A stretch of DNA of 64,000 bases from the NCBI RefSeq assembly GCF_005080885.1, contig NZ_CP034864.1, positions 186,001 to 250,000 on the forward strand. Reading direction: 5' to 3'. The position numbers were made by a program, and so were the translations under genes. Below the pieces are notes generated by a model. It was given only the letters and a program-made list of their open reading frames with translations, was not told where the DNA came from and ran no database searches. Origin of the DNA: Buchnera aphidicola (Macrosiphoniella sanborni). GTDB lineage: Bacteria > Pseudomonadota > Gammaproteobacteria > Enterobacterales > Enterobacteriaceae. This document shows, piece after piece, positions 20,334 through 31,157 of this stretch (position 1 is its first letter; each line of letters begins with the position of its first letter).

Positions 20334-21134
20334 ATGATACTTAATGATATTAAAAAATTTGCTTTAGGAATTGAATACAATGGAAGTTCGTATCATGGAT
20401 GGCAAATGCAAAAAAACGTATCTAGTATTCAAGAAGAAGTTGAAAGAGCTTTATCTAAAATAGCTAATCACAAAATTAATATTGTTTGTGCAGGAAGAAC
20501 TGATGCTGGTGTACATAGTATAGGTCAAGTGGTACACTTTTATACAACAGCTAAAAGAAAAAAAATATCTTGGTTAATTGGAACAAATCGTTATTTGTCT
20601 CGAGATATTTCTGTAAAATGGGTTCAAGAAGTTCCAGGGAATTTCCATTCACGTTATAGTGCAATTGCACGTTCTTATCGTTATATAATATATAACAATG
20701 ATGTTCGTTCAGTTTTTTTTCCAAATAAATTATATTTTGTACATAAAAAATTAAATGAAAAAAAAATGTTTTCTGAAGCTCAATGTTTATTAGGAGAACA
20801 TGATTTTACATCTTTTAGATCAATAGGTTGTCAATCTTTTTCTTCTTGGAGAAAAATTATAAAATTGAATATTTTTCGTTCTAATAATTTTATAATTATT
20901 GATATTAAAGCGAATTCTTTTTTATATCATATGGTAAGAAATATTGTTGGTTCGCTAATAGAAGTTGGAGCTAATAAAAAAAAAGAATTTTGGATTCAAG
21001 AATTGTTAACAAAACAAAATAGAAATTATGCTGCTGCAACTGCTCCAGCTCGAGGTTTATATTTATCATCTATAGAGTATCCTTTACATTTTAATATACC
21101 AAGACCAAAGCATACTGCTATATTATTTTTTTAA
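20334..21134 (+). CDS. truA: tRNA pseudouridine(38-40) synthase
   Basis: Makes pseudouridine at positions 38-40 of tRNA anticodon arms. The 266 residues are near the E. coli length. The catalytic aspartate is D57 in [11 protein letters not shown], with [18 protein letters not shown] and [18 protein letters not shown] downstream. The start is an ATG at 20334; the E. coli protein has a few extra N-terminal residues. It precedes mrcB by about 100 nt on the same strand. Confidence 0.96.
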   Translation: MILNDIKKFALGIEYNGSSYHGWQMQKNVSSIQEEVERALSKIANHKINIVCAGRTDAGVHSIGQVVHFYTTAKRKKISWLIGTNRYLSRDISVKWVQEVPGNFHSRYSAIARSYRYIIYNNDVRSVFFPNKLYFVHKKLNEKKMFSEAQCLLGEHDFTSFRSIGCQSFSSWRKIIKLNIFRSNNFIIIDIKANSFLYHMVRNIVGSLIEVGANKKKEFWIQELLTKQNRNYAAATAPARGLYLSSIEYPLHFNIPRPKHTAILFF

Positions 21135-21230
21135 TATAAAAAATACAAATTAAATATTTATTTTATGTTTTTTAGACAAAAGTATTAAATTAAATACAAG
21201 TATTAAAAATCATATATAAAGGAACTGTTA

Positions 21231-23518
21231 ATGCATAATATTAAAAAAAAAAAATATTCATAAAAGTATTTTTTTCTGTTTTATTATTAATTCTTTTTTA
21301 TGGATTTTATTTATATGTTAAAATCAATCAATTAATTAATGGAAAAATATGGAATTTCTCAAATTCAATATACGGTCGTATAGTAAATTTAGAACCAGGT
21401 AATAATGCATATTCTCAAACAGAAATATTAAATATTTTAAAAGATACTATGTATAGAAAAGTAGATTGTGTAATGTTACCGGGAGAATATAGTGTAAAAA
21501 ATAATGTCATAGAATTTATAAGACGTTCTTTTGATTTTCCTGATATAAAAGAAGGAGAATTTTATACACAATTATTATTTGAGAATAATCTTCTCAAAGA
21601 GATTAAAAATCTTGAAAATGATCGCCATTTTAGTTTTTTTCGTTTAGAACCTAAATTGATTTCTATATTATCATCTCCTCAAGGAGAAAAACGTATTTTT
21701 GTTTCTCGTGATAAATTTCCAAAAATGTTAGTTAAAACACTTTTATCTGTTGAGGATAAACATTTTTATGAACATGATGGTATTCATATATCTTCTATAA
21801 TAAGAGCTTGTTTAGCTAATATAACAGCTGGTCGTGCGATTCAAGGTGGAAGTACGCTTACTCAGCAATTAGTAAAAAACTTGTTTTTAACAAATACACG
21901 TTCAGTTTTAAGAAAAATTAATGAAATATATATGGCATTAATTTTAGATTGTTTTTATACCAAAGATCGTATTTTAGAATTATATTGTAATGAAGTGTAT
22001 TTAGGTCAAGATGGTGATGAACAAATTCGAGGATTTCCATTAGCAAGTATTTATTATTTTGGATGTCCAATAAATGAATTAACTTTAGATCAATATTCAT
22101 TATTAGTCGGAATGGTAAAAGGACCATCTTTATATAATCCTTGGAATCATCCTATTTCTGCTTTAAAAAGAAGAAATTTAGTTTTATTATCATTATATAA
22201 TCAAGAGTATATCACAAAAAAAAATTATCAAGATTTATCTAAAAAATCTTTAAATATTCAACCTAAAGGTAATATTTTTTCACCTCATCCTGCTTTTATA
22301 CAATTAGTATCTGAAGAATTTAAAAAAAAAATAAAATATCCAATTGAGCATTTTTCAGGTATAAAAATTTTTACAACTTTTGATTCTATTTCACAAAATG
22401 CATTAGAAAAGGCTGTTGAAATTGGTGTGCCTATATTAAAGAAAAAAAAACAATTAAAAGATTTAGAAACAGCGATGATAGTTATAGATAAATTTACAGG
22501 TGAAGTGCAAGCACTCGTTGGAAGTGCTACACCAAAGTTTCATGGTTATAACCGAGTATTAAATGCTCGTCGTTCAATTGGTTCATTGTCTAAACCAATA
22601 ACTTATTTAACTGCTTTGTCACAACCTAATAAATACCATTTAAATACTTGGATTTCTGATCGTCCAATTGCAATTAAATTAGATAATGGAGAATATTGGA
22701 TTCCAAAAAATAATAATTTTTATTTTAGTGGAAAAGTTATGTTATTAGATGCATTAATTCATTCAATTAATATTCCTACGGTTAATCTGAGTGTAGATAT
22801 AGGTTTCGAAAAGTTAGTTGATCATTGGTTAAAATTAGGTATATCTAAAAATCATATTTCTCTTTTTCCATCAATATCTTTAGGAGCTATTAATTTAACA
22901 CCTATTGAAATAGCTCAAGTATTTCAGGTTATTGCAAATAGTGGTGATAAATCGTCATTATCTTCATTGAGATCAGTTATATCAGATAATGGTCAAGTAT
23001 TTTATCAAACTTTGCCCCAATTAGAACATGTAGAATCTGCTGAAGCTTCTTATTTAACATTATATGCTATGCAACAAGTAGTAAATAATGGTACAGCGAA
23101 ATCGTTAGGAAAAAATTTTAAAGAATTTTCTTTAGCGGGAAAAACTGGAACTACAAATAATTTGATTGATAATTGGTTTGTAGGAATTGATGGCAAACAA
23201 GTAGTTATTACATGGATAGGAAGAGATAATAATGAAACAACTAAATTATATAGTGCTTCTGGAGCAATGAAAATTTATGAAAGATATTTACAATATAAAA
23301 AACCAAAACCATTAGTATTAATACCGCCAAAAAACATTAATATGTTTTATGTTGATACATTAGGAAGATTATTTTGTAAAAAAGATCATCAACATCATCG
23401 AATAATACCAATATGGAATTTAAAAAATAAAAAAATTTGTGATGCTGATACAGAATTAGAATATTATTCAATAGATAAGAAAAAAAATATTTTATCTTGG
23501 TTTAAAAGTTTATTTTAA
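21231..23518 (+). CDS. mrcB: Penicillin-binding protein 1b; reading frame requires slippage at an A12 tract
   Basis: Bifunctional murein glycosyltransferase and transpeptidase. ATG 21231 with AAGGAACTG upstream opens MHNIKKKK and then stops at TAA 21261. After A12 (21243-21254) the +1 frame reads IFIKVFFSVLLLILFYG FYLYVKINQ, the expected type II membrane anchor, then SIYGRIVNLEPG and the whole enzyme. Adding one A (or removing two) joins them into about 762 residues. Without it, the first ATG in the catalytic frame is 21449, giving a protein with no anchor. Glycosyltransferase motif EDKHFYEHDG; GGSTLTQQLVKNLF; transpeptidase SLSK, SxN (SIN) and KTGTT are intact, so selection has kept the gene. 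Confidence 0.85.
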
Positions 23519-23661
23519 AAAATATCTTTTTAAGATTATAATCTTATATTTTTTTAGATATTAAATTATATATATATATTTATTATAACACATAATAAAT
23601 GAATAAAATAAAGAATATCTTTATTATAAATTTAAAAAATTTAAATATGAGAATTTATAGT

Positions 23662-26286
23662 ATGTTAATTAAATTTTTCAATAAAATATTTAGCAATCGC
23701 AATAATCGTATACTAAAAAAATTTAAAAAAATAGTATATTCTATTAATCAATTAGAAAAAGATTTTGAAAAATTATCAGATAAAAAATTACAATTACAAA
23801 CAGATATATTACGATTAAGATTAAAAAAAGGAGAAACTTTAGATAATATATTACCTGAAGCTTTTGCTACAGTTCGAGAGGCAAGTAAACGCGTTTTTAA
23901 TATGAGACATTTTGATGTACAAATATTAGGAGGTATTGTTTTAAATAAACAATGTGTTGCGGAAATGCGAACAGGTGAAGGAAAAACCTTAACTTCTACA
24001 CTACCAGCTTATTTAAATGCATTAACTGGAAAAGGTGTACACATAGTAACTATGAATGATTATTTAGCTCGTAGAGATGCCGAACAAAATACTCCTTTAT
24101 TTAAATTTCTTGGTTTGAAAGTAGGTTTAAATCTATCAGATATGTCTGCTAGTTTAAAAAGAGATGCTTATTTATCTGATATTACATATGGTACTAACAA
24201 TGAATATGGATTTGATTATTTGCGTGATAATATGGTTTTCTTTCCTGAAGAAAGAGTACAAAGAGAATTAAATTATGCATTAGTAGATGAAGTTGATTCT
24301 ATTTTAATAGATGAAGCTAGAACACCTTTAATTATTTCGGGACCTGCAGAAGATAGTTCTGAGCTATATCAGGAAATTAATACAATTGTTCCTCATCTAA
24401 TTGCTCAAACAAAAGAAGATTCAGATATGTTTCATGGGATAGGTCATTTTGTTGTTGATGAGAAATCAAAACAAGTACATTTAACAGAACGAGGATTAAT
24501 TACAGTTGAAAATTTTTTATTTGATAAAAAATTAATGAAAATAGGAGAATCATTATATTCATCTAATAATATTATATTAATGCATCATGTTTTAGCTGCA
24601 CTACGTGCTCACAAATTATTTATGCGTAATGTTGATTATCTTGTAAAAGATAATAATGTAATCATCGTAGATGAACATACTGGTCGTGCTGTTCCTGGAC
24701 GGAGATGGTCAGATGGATTACATCAAGCAATAGAAGCTAAAGAAAATGTGCCTATTAAAAATGAAAATCAAACTTTAGCATCAATAACATTCCAAAATTA
24801 TTTTCGTTTATATAAGAAAATAGCAGGTATGACAGGAACAGCTGAAACTGAATCTTTTGAATTCAATACTATTTATAATCTTGATACAATTGTAATACCT
24901 ACAAATAAAAAAATGATACGAAAAGATTTACCTGATTTAGTATTTATTACTGAAAAAGAAAAAAATAATGCTATTATTAAAGATATAAAAAGATGCTTTT
25001 CTTTAAAACAACCTGTATTAGTAGGTACAGTTTCTATTGAAAAATCAGAAATTATCTCTAGGGAATTATTAAAATTAAATATTCATCATAATGTTTTAAA
25101 TGCTAAATTTCATGCTAAAGAAGCAGAGATTATAGCACAAGCAGGAAAATCTAATTCTATTACTATTGCTACTAATATGGCTGGTCGAGGTACAGATATA
25201 GTTCTTGGTGGTAATTTAGAGGTGCAATTAAATAAAAATAAAAAACTTTCACTACAAGAGCTTGAAAATATTAAAAGAAAATGGCAGAGAGAACATGATT
25301 TTGTTATTTCTATTGGGGGATTACATATCATTGGCACAGAACGTCATGAATCACGGCGTATTGATAATCAGTTAAGAGGTCGGTCTGGTCGTCAAGGAGA
25401 TAGTGGTTCGTCTCGTTTTTATCTTTCTATGGAAGATCCATTAATGCGCATTTTTGCATCTGATAAAATTATAAATATGATGAAAAAATTAGGATTATCT
25501 TTTAATGAATCTATTGAACATCCATGGATAACTAAAGCTATAGAAAATGCACAAAAAAAAGTAGAAAATCGTAATTTTGATATTAGAAAACAATTATTAG
25601 AATATGATGATGTCATTAATCAACAACGTCGTGTTATTTACGCTCAACGTAATAAATTAATTGATAGTAAAGATATAAAAATTATGATACATGATATTTT
25701 TGAAGATGTTTTAAAAAAAAATATTTCTGTATATATACCAAATAATACTTCTAAAGAAAAATGGAAGATTATTGAATTAGAAAATATATTAAACACTAAT
25801 TTTCATTTAAAAATAAATATTTTAGAGTGGTTGAATATACAACCTAATTTAAATGATATAGAGTTGGTGATAAAAATAATTGATATTGCACAAAAACAAT
25901 ATGAAAAAAAAGAAACAATCATTGGTTTAAATAATATGCGTATCATAGAAAAAACTATTATGTTACAAACATTAGATACGCTTTGGAAAGAACATTTATC
26001 AGCAATAGAATATTTAAGACAAGGCATTCATTTAAGAGGTTATGCACAAAAAGATCCTAAACAGGAATATAAAAGAGAATCTTTTAATATGTTTTCGAAC
26101 ATGTTAGAATTATTAAAAAATGAAGTAGTATTATTTTTGAGTAAAATTGATTTATTTCATGCAAAAAAATATCTTTATCCAAGTAAATATTTTAAAGATT
26201 TTTTAGATAATATAAAAATTAGTCGAAATGCAATATGTATTTGTGGTTCAGGTAAAAAATATAAGCATTGTCATGGAAGATTGTAA
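23662..26286 (+). CDS. secA: Preprotein translocase ATPase SecA
   Basis: ATP-driven motor of the Sec export pathway. I choose ATG 23662 ([20 protein letters not shown]) because it aligns with E. coli MLIKLLTKVFGSRN; an upstream in-frame ATG at 23599 would add 21 unconserved residues. This gives 874 residues (E. coli 901). Visible are the Walker [60 protein letters not shown], and the C-terminal zinc motif [14 protein letters not shown]. It is followed by a gap where E. coli and relatives carry mutT. Confidence 0.97.
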   Translation: MLIKFFNKIFSNRNNRILKKFKKIVYSINQLEKDFEKLSDKKLQLQTDILRLRLKKGETLDNILPEAFATVREASKRVFNMRHFDVQILGGIVLNKQCVAEMRTGEGKTLTSTLPAYLNALTGKGVHIVTMNDYLARRDAEQNTPLFKFLGLKVGLNLSDMSASLKRDAYLSDITYGTNNEYGFDYLRDNMVFFPEERVQRELNYALVDEVDSILIDEARTPLIISGPAEDSSELYQEINTIVPHLIAQTKEDSDMFHGIGHFVVDEKSKQVHLTERGLITVENFLFDKKLMKIGESLYSSNNIILMHHVLAALRAHKLFMRNVDYLVKDNNVIIVDEHTGRAVPGRRWSDGLHQAIEAKENVPIKNENQTLASITFQNYFRLYKKIAGMTGTAETESFEFNTIYNLDTIVIPTNKKMIRKDLPDLVFITEKEKNNAIIKDIKRCFSLKQPVLVGTVSIEKSEIISRELLKLNIHHNVLNAKFHAKEAEIIAQAGKSNSITIATNMAGRGTDIVLGGNLEVQLNKNKKLSLQELENIKRKWQREHDFVISIGGLHIIGTERHESRRIDNQLRGRSGRQGDSGSSRFYLSMEDPLMRIFASDKIINMMKKLGLSFNESIEHPWITKAIENAQKKVENRNFDIRKQLLEYDDVINQQRRVIYAQRNKLIDSKDIKIMIHDIFEDVLKKNISVYIPNNTSKEKWKIIELENILNTNFHLKINILEWLNIQPNLNDIELVIKIIDIAQKQYEKKETIIGLNNMRIIEKTIMLQTLDTLWKEHLSAIEYLRQGIHLRGYAQKDPKQEYKRESFNMFSNMLELLKNEVVLFLSKIDLFHAKKYLYPSKYFKDFLDNIKISRNAICICGSGKKYKHCHGRL

Positions 26287-26328
26287 AATAATATATCTGT
26301 AATCATTTTTATTTTAAATTAGTAAAAA

Positions 26329-26353
26329 AATTATATTTTTGTAAAATATAATT
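26329..26353. terminator. Hairpin between convergent secA and coaE
   Basis: A perfect 11-bp stem AATTATATTTT/AAAATATAATT with the 3-nt loop TGT, flanked on the left by A7, which becomes a U-run on the minus strand. It lies in the 282-bp spacer between secA and coaE. The stem is all AT, so its terminator activity is doubtful. Confidence 0.35.
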
Positions 26354-26568
26354 ATATAACTTAACTATTATTAAAAATAAAATAAAAAGTAATTTTTGAT
26401 TTTTAAATAATTATTTTTATATTATATCATAAAGTACATATGTAATTTTAAGTTTTCTAATTTTTTATCTTTAAAATAACAACATCATAAATTCTACTAA
26501 AAATTTTCAAAATTATCAAAATACAAATAATTTTTTAAAAATGATTATGATATTAAATATACTTAATA

Positions 26569-27216
26569 TCAATAAAATTTTGTTAGATAATTTTTTTTAA
26601 TTATATTTTTTTTTTGATGTTGTTTTGATAAATATAAATAAAATAAATTCAAATAATTAACATATAATTGAATTTTTCTATAGTTATAATTATTAAAAAT
26701 AATATCATCAGAAATAGATATTCTTTTTTTTCTAGTAGTTTGTAATGCAATAATTTTTTTTGCTTCTAAAATATTAATATTATCTCTTTTAATAATACGT
26801 GTAATTTGTTTTTTAACAGGTGCATCTACTAAAAGGATTCTATTAGCTTGTTTTTCTAAATTTTTTTCAATAAGTAACGGAACGACCCATAAACACCAAT
26901 GTGATTTTATATTGTATATTTGATTTTTGGTTTCTTGATAAATTTTAGGATGTAATAAATTTTCTAACCATAAACGATCATTTTTATTATTTAAAATATG
27001 TTTTCTAAGTAAATATCGATTAATTGAATTATTTACATTTAATACTTTTTTACCAATTTTTTTTTTAATAGAATATACTACTTTTAAATTACGTTCTACA
27101 ATATTTTTTGCAATCACATCAGTATCAATAATATTGACACCTATTTTTTTAAAACAATTAGAGACAGTAGTTTTTCCACTACCAATACCTCCAGTAAGTG
27201 CTACAATATAAGTCAT
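26569..27216 (-). CDS. coaE: Dephospho-CoA kinase
   Basis: Final step of CoA synthesis. The 215 residues start MTYIVALTGGIGSGKTT with the P-loop at 9-16, then DTDVIAKNIV, the HP motif in LLHPKIYQ, and LLVDAPVKKQITRIIKRD. It is slightly longer than the E. coli protein (206), with a lysine-rich tail. CoA made here feeds pyruvate dehydrogenase, encoded just beyond. It is convergent with secA. Confidence 0.96.
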   Translation of the reverse strand: MTYIVALTGGIGSGKTTVSNCFKKIGVNIIDTDVIAKNIVERNLKVVYSIKKKIGKKVLNVNNSINRYLLRKHILNNKNDRLWLENLLHPKIYQETKNQIYNIKSHWCLWVVPLLIEKNLEKQANRILLVDAPVKKQITRIIKRDNINILEAKKIIALQTTRKKRISISDDIIFNNYNYRKIQLYVNYLNLFYLYLSKQHQKKNIIKKNYLTKFY

Positions 27217-27639
27217 AATATATTAATTTTGTAATATTTTATATTAGAATACAGATGATAATTTTATATGTATTAAAAAAGATATTAAATTAGGTTTTAA
27301 AGATTTTTAAATCTTAATAAAATATTTTACGTTAAAAATGTTAGTATAAGTGAATTTTATAGATTATTTTCTCTTAAAAATATTTTCTGATCTTTAGTCA
27401 GAAACGCTTTTTATTTAAGATATATAAATATAATAAGTATTTTTGCAATAGTGAAAGTTTGATAAAAATTTAAAATATTAACAGATATTTATAAATATTT
27501 TTTTAAAAATTGTAAAGATTTTATAAGTAGACTTTTTGATAACATATTAAATTGTTTAATTATCTTAATAAAATATCTAATGAAGATTATTTAAAAGCTA
27601 AAAAGATTATTTTATGATTTTTTAAATAAGATACAACAT
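27217..27639. other. Gene-free DNA between coaE and guaC remnant (423 bp)
   Basis: AT-rich with stops in all frames. A short match to the guaC N-terminal region (KRFLFK near 27410) was considered, but its distance to the later guaC fragments is far too long. Nothing else could be supported. Confidence 0.5.
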
Positions 27640-28341
27640 TTATATTTAATATTAATGATTTAAATAGTTATTTTAGATATTTTATATCTTTTTAAAAAAT
27701 AAACAATTATTTTTTAGATAAAATTATTTATAGAACATATTGTTACTAAAGAAATAAGTATAGAATAGATGTTTTCTACATCTAATACAGTTGAATTCAA
27801 AATTAGTTTTAGGTAAGTATATACTACTATATATAATATATTGATAAAACTGATATTTGTTATTTTTATTGTTCAGATATAATAACATATCTAAATAAAG
27901 TTATTCATAAGATAAATTAATTATTTGTAATAGAACATCTACTACATCTAGGCACATGTCGAAATGATTTTAAGAAAAGACTGATTTTATTATTGTTTAT
28001 GTTCAAGAAAATTTAATCTTTAAATAAAGAATACACAGGGAAATAATAAAAGCAATATCTAAAATATATCTACTATTTTATAGTATTAATTTGGTTTCTG
28101 TAACATAACGCTATTTTAATAAAATTTAAGAATATTCTATATCTAAAAAGAATTTAAAATATCTTTTCTGAGAAAAATTTATAATATTATTATACATGAC
28201 TTCAAGAAAAATCAGTTTTTTTATATTAATATTGACGTCTCAATATTGAAGCAAAATCATTAAAAATAAATTTATAAGATAGAATTTATACAGGTTAATA
28301 AACAAGAAAATTATATTTTTAATATTTTTAAAATTGGATGA
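27640..28341 (+). pseudogene. guaC: Eroded GMP reductase gene (guaC remnant)
   Basis: No intact frame, but several ordered plus-strand fragments match GuaC as I remember it: near 27781 TNTV (from NMDTVGTF); 27951-27971 GTCRNDF, spaced exactly like GTSDADF, followed by KK and IL; 28035-28046 TGEI (from VTGEM); about 28093-28111 GSV..T (from GSVCTTR); and 28285-28332 FIQVNKQENYIFNIFK ending at TGA 28341, matching the C-terminus FIRVQEQENRIFNNL. They lie in several frames with stops between and with about half of the central and C-terminal part deleted. The coaE-guaC order is that of E. coli. The start coordinate is an estimate from spacing. Confidence 0.75.
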
Positions 28342-28476
28342 ATATTTTTAGAAAATATTTTATATTTTAAGCATCAATAACATTAACTATATTTATATAT
28401 AATTAATTTTATTGGTGTTTTTTAGATTAAAATAATTTAAATGTAAAACACATATAATGTATAAGGAATTTATACC

Positions 28477-31143
28477 ATGTCAGAAAATTTATATCATGAC
28501 GTGGATCCAATTGAAACTAATGATTGGGTGCAAGCTATTGAATCTGTTATCCGTGAAGAAGGTTATGAAAGAGCTCATTTTTTAATAGAACAAATATTAA
28601 AAAAATCTAAGATAAACAAAGTAAAATTTTTTAGATTATTTTTTACTAGTGATTATATTAATACTATTTGTAGTAACGATGAATATGAATATCCTGGCAA
28701 TCTTATTTTAGAAAAACGTATACGTGCAGCAATTCGGTGGAATGCTATCATGATGGTATTACGTGCATCAAAAAAAAATTTAGAATTAGGTGGCCATTTA
28801 TCATCTTTTCAATCGTCTGCAACAATATATGAAGTATGTTTTAATCATTTTTTTCAATCTAGTAATTGTGAAAATGGAGGGGATTTAGTTTATTTTCAAG
28901 GTCATATTTCTCCTGGAATTTACGCTCGTGCTTTTTTAGAAGGACGATTATCAAAAGAACAACTAGATAATTTTAGACAAGAAGTTGATGGAAAAGGTTT
29001 ATCATCTTATCCCCATCCTAAATTAATGCCAAATTTTTGGCAATTTCCTACTGTATCAATGGGTTTAGGACCTATTTGTGCTATATATCAAGCAAGGTTT
29101 TTAAAATATTTAAAACATCGTCAGTTAAAAAATACTGAACGACAAACAGTTTATGCTTTTTTAGGTGATGGTGAGATGGATGAACCAGAATCCAAAGGGG
29201 CTATTTCTATAGCAGTACGTGAAAAATTAGATAATTTAATATTTATTATTAATTGCAATTTACAAAGATTAGATGGACCTGTAGTTGGTAATGGGAAAAT
29301 TATAAATGAATTAGAAAGTTTTTTTTACGGTGCTGGATGGAAAGTAATAAAAGTAATCTGGGGAAGTAATTGGGATATTTTATTTAAAAAAGACACCACA
29401 GGTAAATTAATTCAATTAATGAATGAAACTGTTGATGGTGACTATCAGACTTTTAAATCTAGAAATGGAGCATATGTTCGTAAATATTTTTTTGGAAGAT
29501 ATAAAGAAACATATGAATTAGTAAAAGATATGACTGATGAAGAAATATGGCAATTAAATAGAGGAGGACACGACCCTAAAAAAATATTTAATGCTTTAAA
29601 ACAAGCTAAAGAGACACAAAATAAACCAACAGTTATTTTAGCACATACTGTGAAAGGTTATGGCATGGGAATTGCCGCAGAAGGCCAAAATATTGCTCAC
29701 CAAATAAAAAAAATAAATTTAGAAGGAATAATGTATATTCGAGATCGTTTTAATATTCCTATATCTAATAATGATATTAATAAGTTACCATATATTACTT
29801 TTAAAAAAAATTCTAAAGAATATTCTTATATACATGCTCAACGAAGAAAACTAGGTGGTTATGTTCCTTATCGTTTATCTAAATTCACTAAAAAAATAGT
29901 TATTCCAGAATTAACAGAATTTAAAGTATTGTTAGAAGAACAAAAAAAAGAAATTTCTACAACTATAGCTTTTATTCGTATTTTAAATATTATTTTAAAA
30001 AATAATTCCTTAAAAAATTTAATAGTACCAATAATTGCTGATGAAGCACGTACATTTGGAATGGAAGGTTTATTTCGTAAAATAGGCATTTATAGTCCTC
30101 ATGGTCAAAAATATATTCCTCAAGATCAAGGACAATTAGCATATTATAAAGAAGAACAAAAAGGGCAAATTTTACAAGAAGGAATTAATGAATTAGGTGC
30201 AGCTTCATCTTGGTTAGCTGCAGCGACTTCTTATAGTACTAATAATTTTCCTATGATTCCATTTTATATTTATTATTCAATATTTGGTTTTCAAAGAATA
30301 GGAGATTTATTTTGGGCAGCTGGAGATCAACAAGCAAGAGGGTTTTTGATTGGAGGAACTTCTGGAAGAACCACTTTAAATGGTGAGGGATTACAACATG
30401 AAGATGGTCATAGTCATATACAATCTTTGACTATTCCTAATTGTATATCTTATGATCCTGCATTTTCTTATGAAATTGCTGTAATTATACAAGATGGATT
30501 AAAACGAATGTATGGGCCTAGTCAAGAAAACATATATTATTATATTACTACTATTAATGAAAATTTTTATATGCCAGCTATGCCTATAGGTGCAGAAGAA
30601 GGTATTTGTAAAGGTATTTATAAATTAAAAACTTTATATAGTACTACTGAATTAAAAATTCAATTAATAGGATCTGGTGCAATTTTGCATTCTGTTTGTG
30701 CAGCTGCAGAAATTTTATATAGAGATTATTCTATTACAATAGATATATATAGTGTAACTTCTTTTACAGAATTAGCTAGAAATGGACAAGATTGTGAACG
30801 ATGGAATATGTTACATCCTAATGAAAAAAATAAAATAGCATATGTTAAAACAGTAATGAACACATATCCGACTGTCGCAGCAACTGATTATATGAAATTG
30901 TATGCTGAACAAATTCGTCATTATATTCCTTCAAAAGAATATCATGTTTTAGGAACAGATGGTTTTGGTCGTTCAGACAGTCGTGATAAATTACGTATTC
31001 ATTTTGAAGTAAGTGTACATTACATAGTTATAGCTGCTTTAAATTTGTTAGCTAAAATAAAACAGATTAAGATAAAGGTAGTAGAAGATGCGATTATTAA
31101 ATTTAACATTAATCCTGATAAAATTAATCCGCGTTTAGCTTAA
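28477..31143 (+). CDS. aceE: Pyruvate dehydrogenase E1 component
   Basis: Thiamine diphosphate-dependent, homodimeric E1 of the PDH complex: decarboxylates pyruvate and acetylates E2. The 888 residues match E. coli (887) from MSENLYHDVDPIETNDW to FNINPDKINPRLA. The ThDP-binding motif is GDGEMDEPESKG...NLIFIINCNLQRLDGP. GLQHEDGHSHIQS and RTFGMEGLFRKIGIYS are conserved. It begins the aceE-aceF-lpdA operon; an AAGGAA ribosome site is 9 nt upstream of ATG. The pdhR regulator found upstream in E. coli is missing. Confidence 0.98.
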   Translation: MSENLYHDVDPIETNDWVQAIESVIREEGYERAHFLIEQILKKSKINKVKFFRLFFTSDYINTICSNDEYEYPGNLILEKRIRAAIRWNAIMMVLRASKKNLELGGHLSSFQSSATIYEVCFNHFFQSSNCENGGDLVYFQGHISPGIYARAFLEGRLSKEQLDNFRQEVDGKGLSSYPHPKLMPNFWQFPTVSMGLGPICAIYQARFLKYLKHRQLKNTERQTVYAFLGDGEMDEPESKGAISIAVREKLDNLIFIINCNLQRLDGPVVGNGKIINELESFFYGAGWKVIKVIWGSNWDILFKKDTTGKLIQLMNETVDGDYQTFKSRNGAYVRKYFFGRYKETYELVKDMTDEEIWQLNRGGHDPKKIFNALKQAKETQNKPTVILAHTVKGYGMGIAAEGQNIAHQIKKINLEGIMYIRDRFNIPISNNDINKLPYITFKKNSKEYSYIHAQRRKLGGYVPYRLSKFTKKIVIPELTEFKVLLEEQKKEISTTIAFIRILNIILKNNSLKNLIVPIIADEARTFGMEGLFRKIGIYSPHGQKYIPQDQGQLAYYKEEQKGQILQEGINELGAASSWLAAATSYSTNNFPMIPFYIYYSIFGFQRIGDLFWAAGDQQARGFLIGGTSGRTTLNGEGLQHEDGHSHIQSLTIPNCISYDPAFSYEIAVIIQDGLKRMYGPSQENIYYYITTINENFYMPAMPIGAEEGICKGIYKLKTLYSTTELKIQLIGSGAILHSVCAAAEILYRDYSITIDIYSVTSFTELARNGQDCERWNMLHPNEKNKIAYVKTVMNTYPTVAATDYMKLYAEQIRHYIPSKEYHVLGTDGFGRSDSRDKLRIHFEVSVHYIVIAALNLLAKIKQIKIKVVEDAIIKFNINPDKINPRLA

Positions 31144-31157
31144 GAGGTGTCACACTA

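Noticed and set aside
23599-23661. Upstream in-frame ATG for secA adding 21 residues
   Set aside because: The extension is unconserved, and [10 protein letters not shown] at 23662 aligns with the known SecA start.
26600-26900. Lysine-rich C-terminal tail of CoaE as a possible fusion
   Set aside because: It is only about ten residues of low-complexity K/Q/N sequence, as expected from AT bias.
27390-27430. Peptide KRFLFK resembling the GuaC N-terminal region
   Set aside because: Its distance to the later guaC fragments is several times the expected spacing; probably chance.
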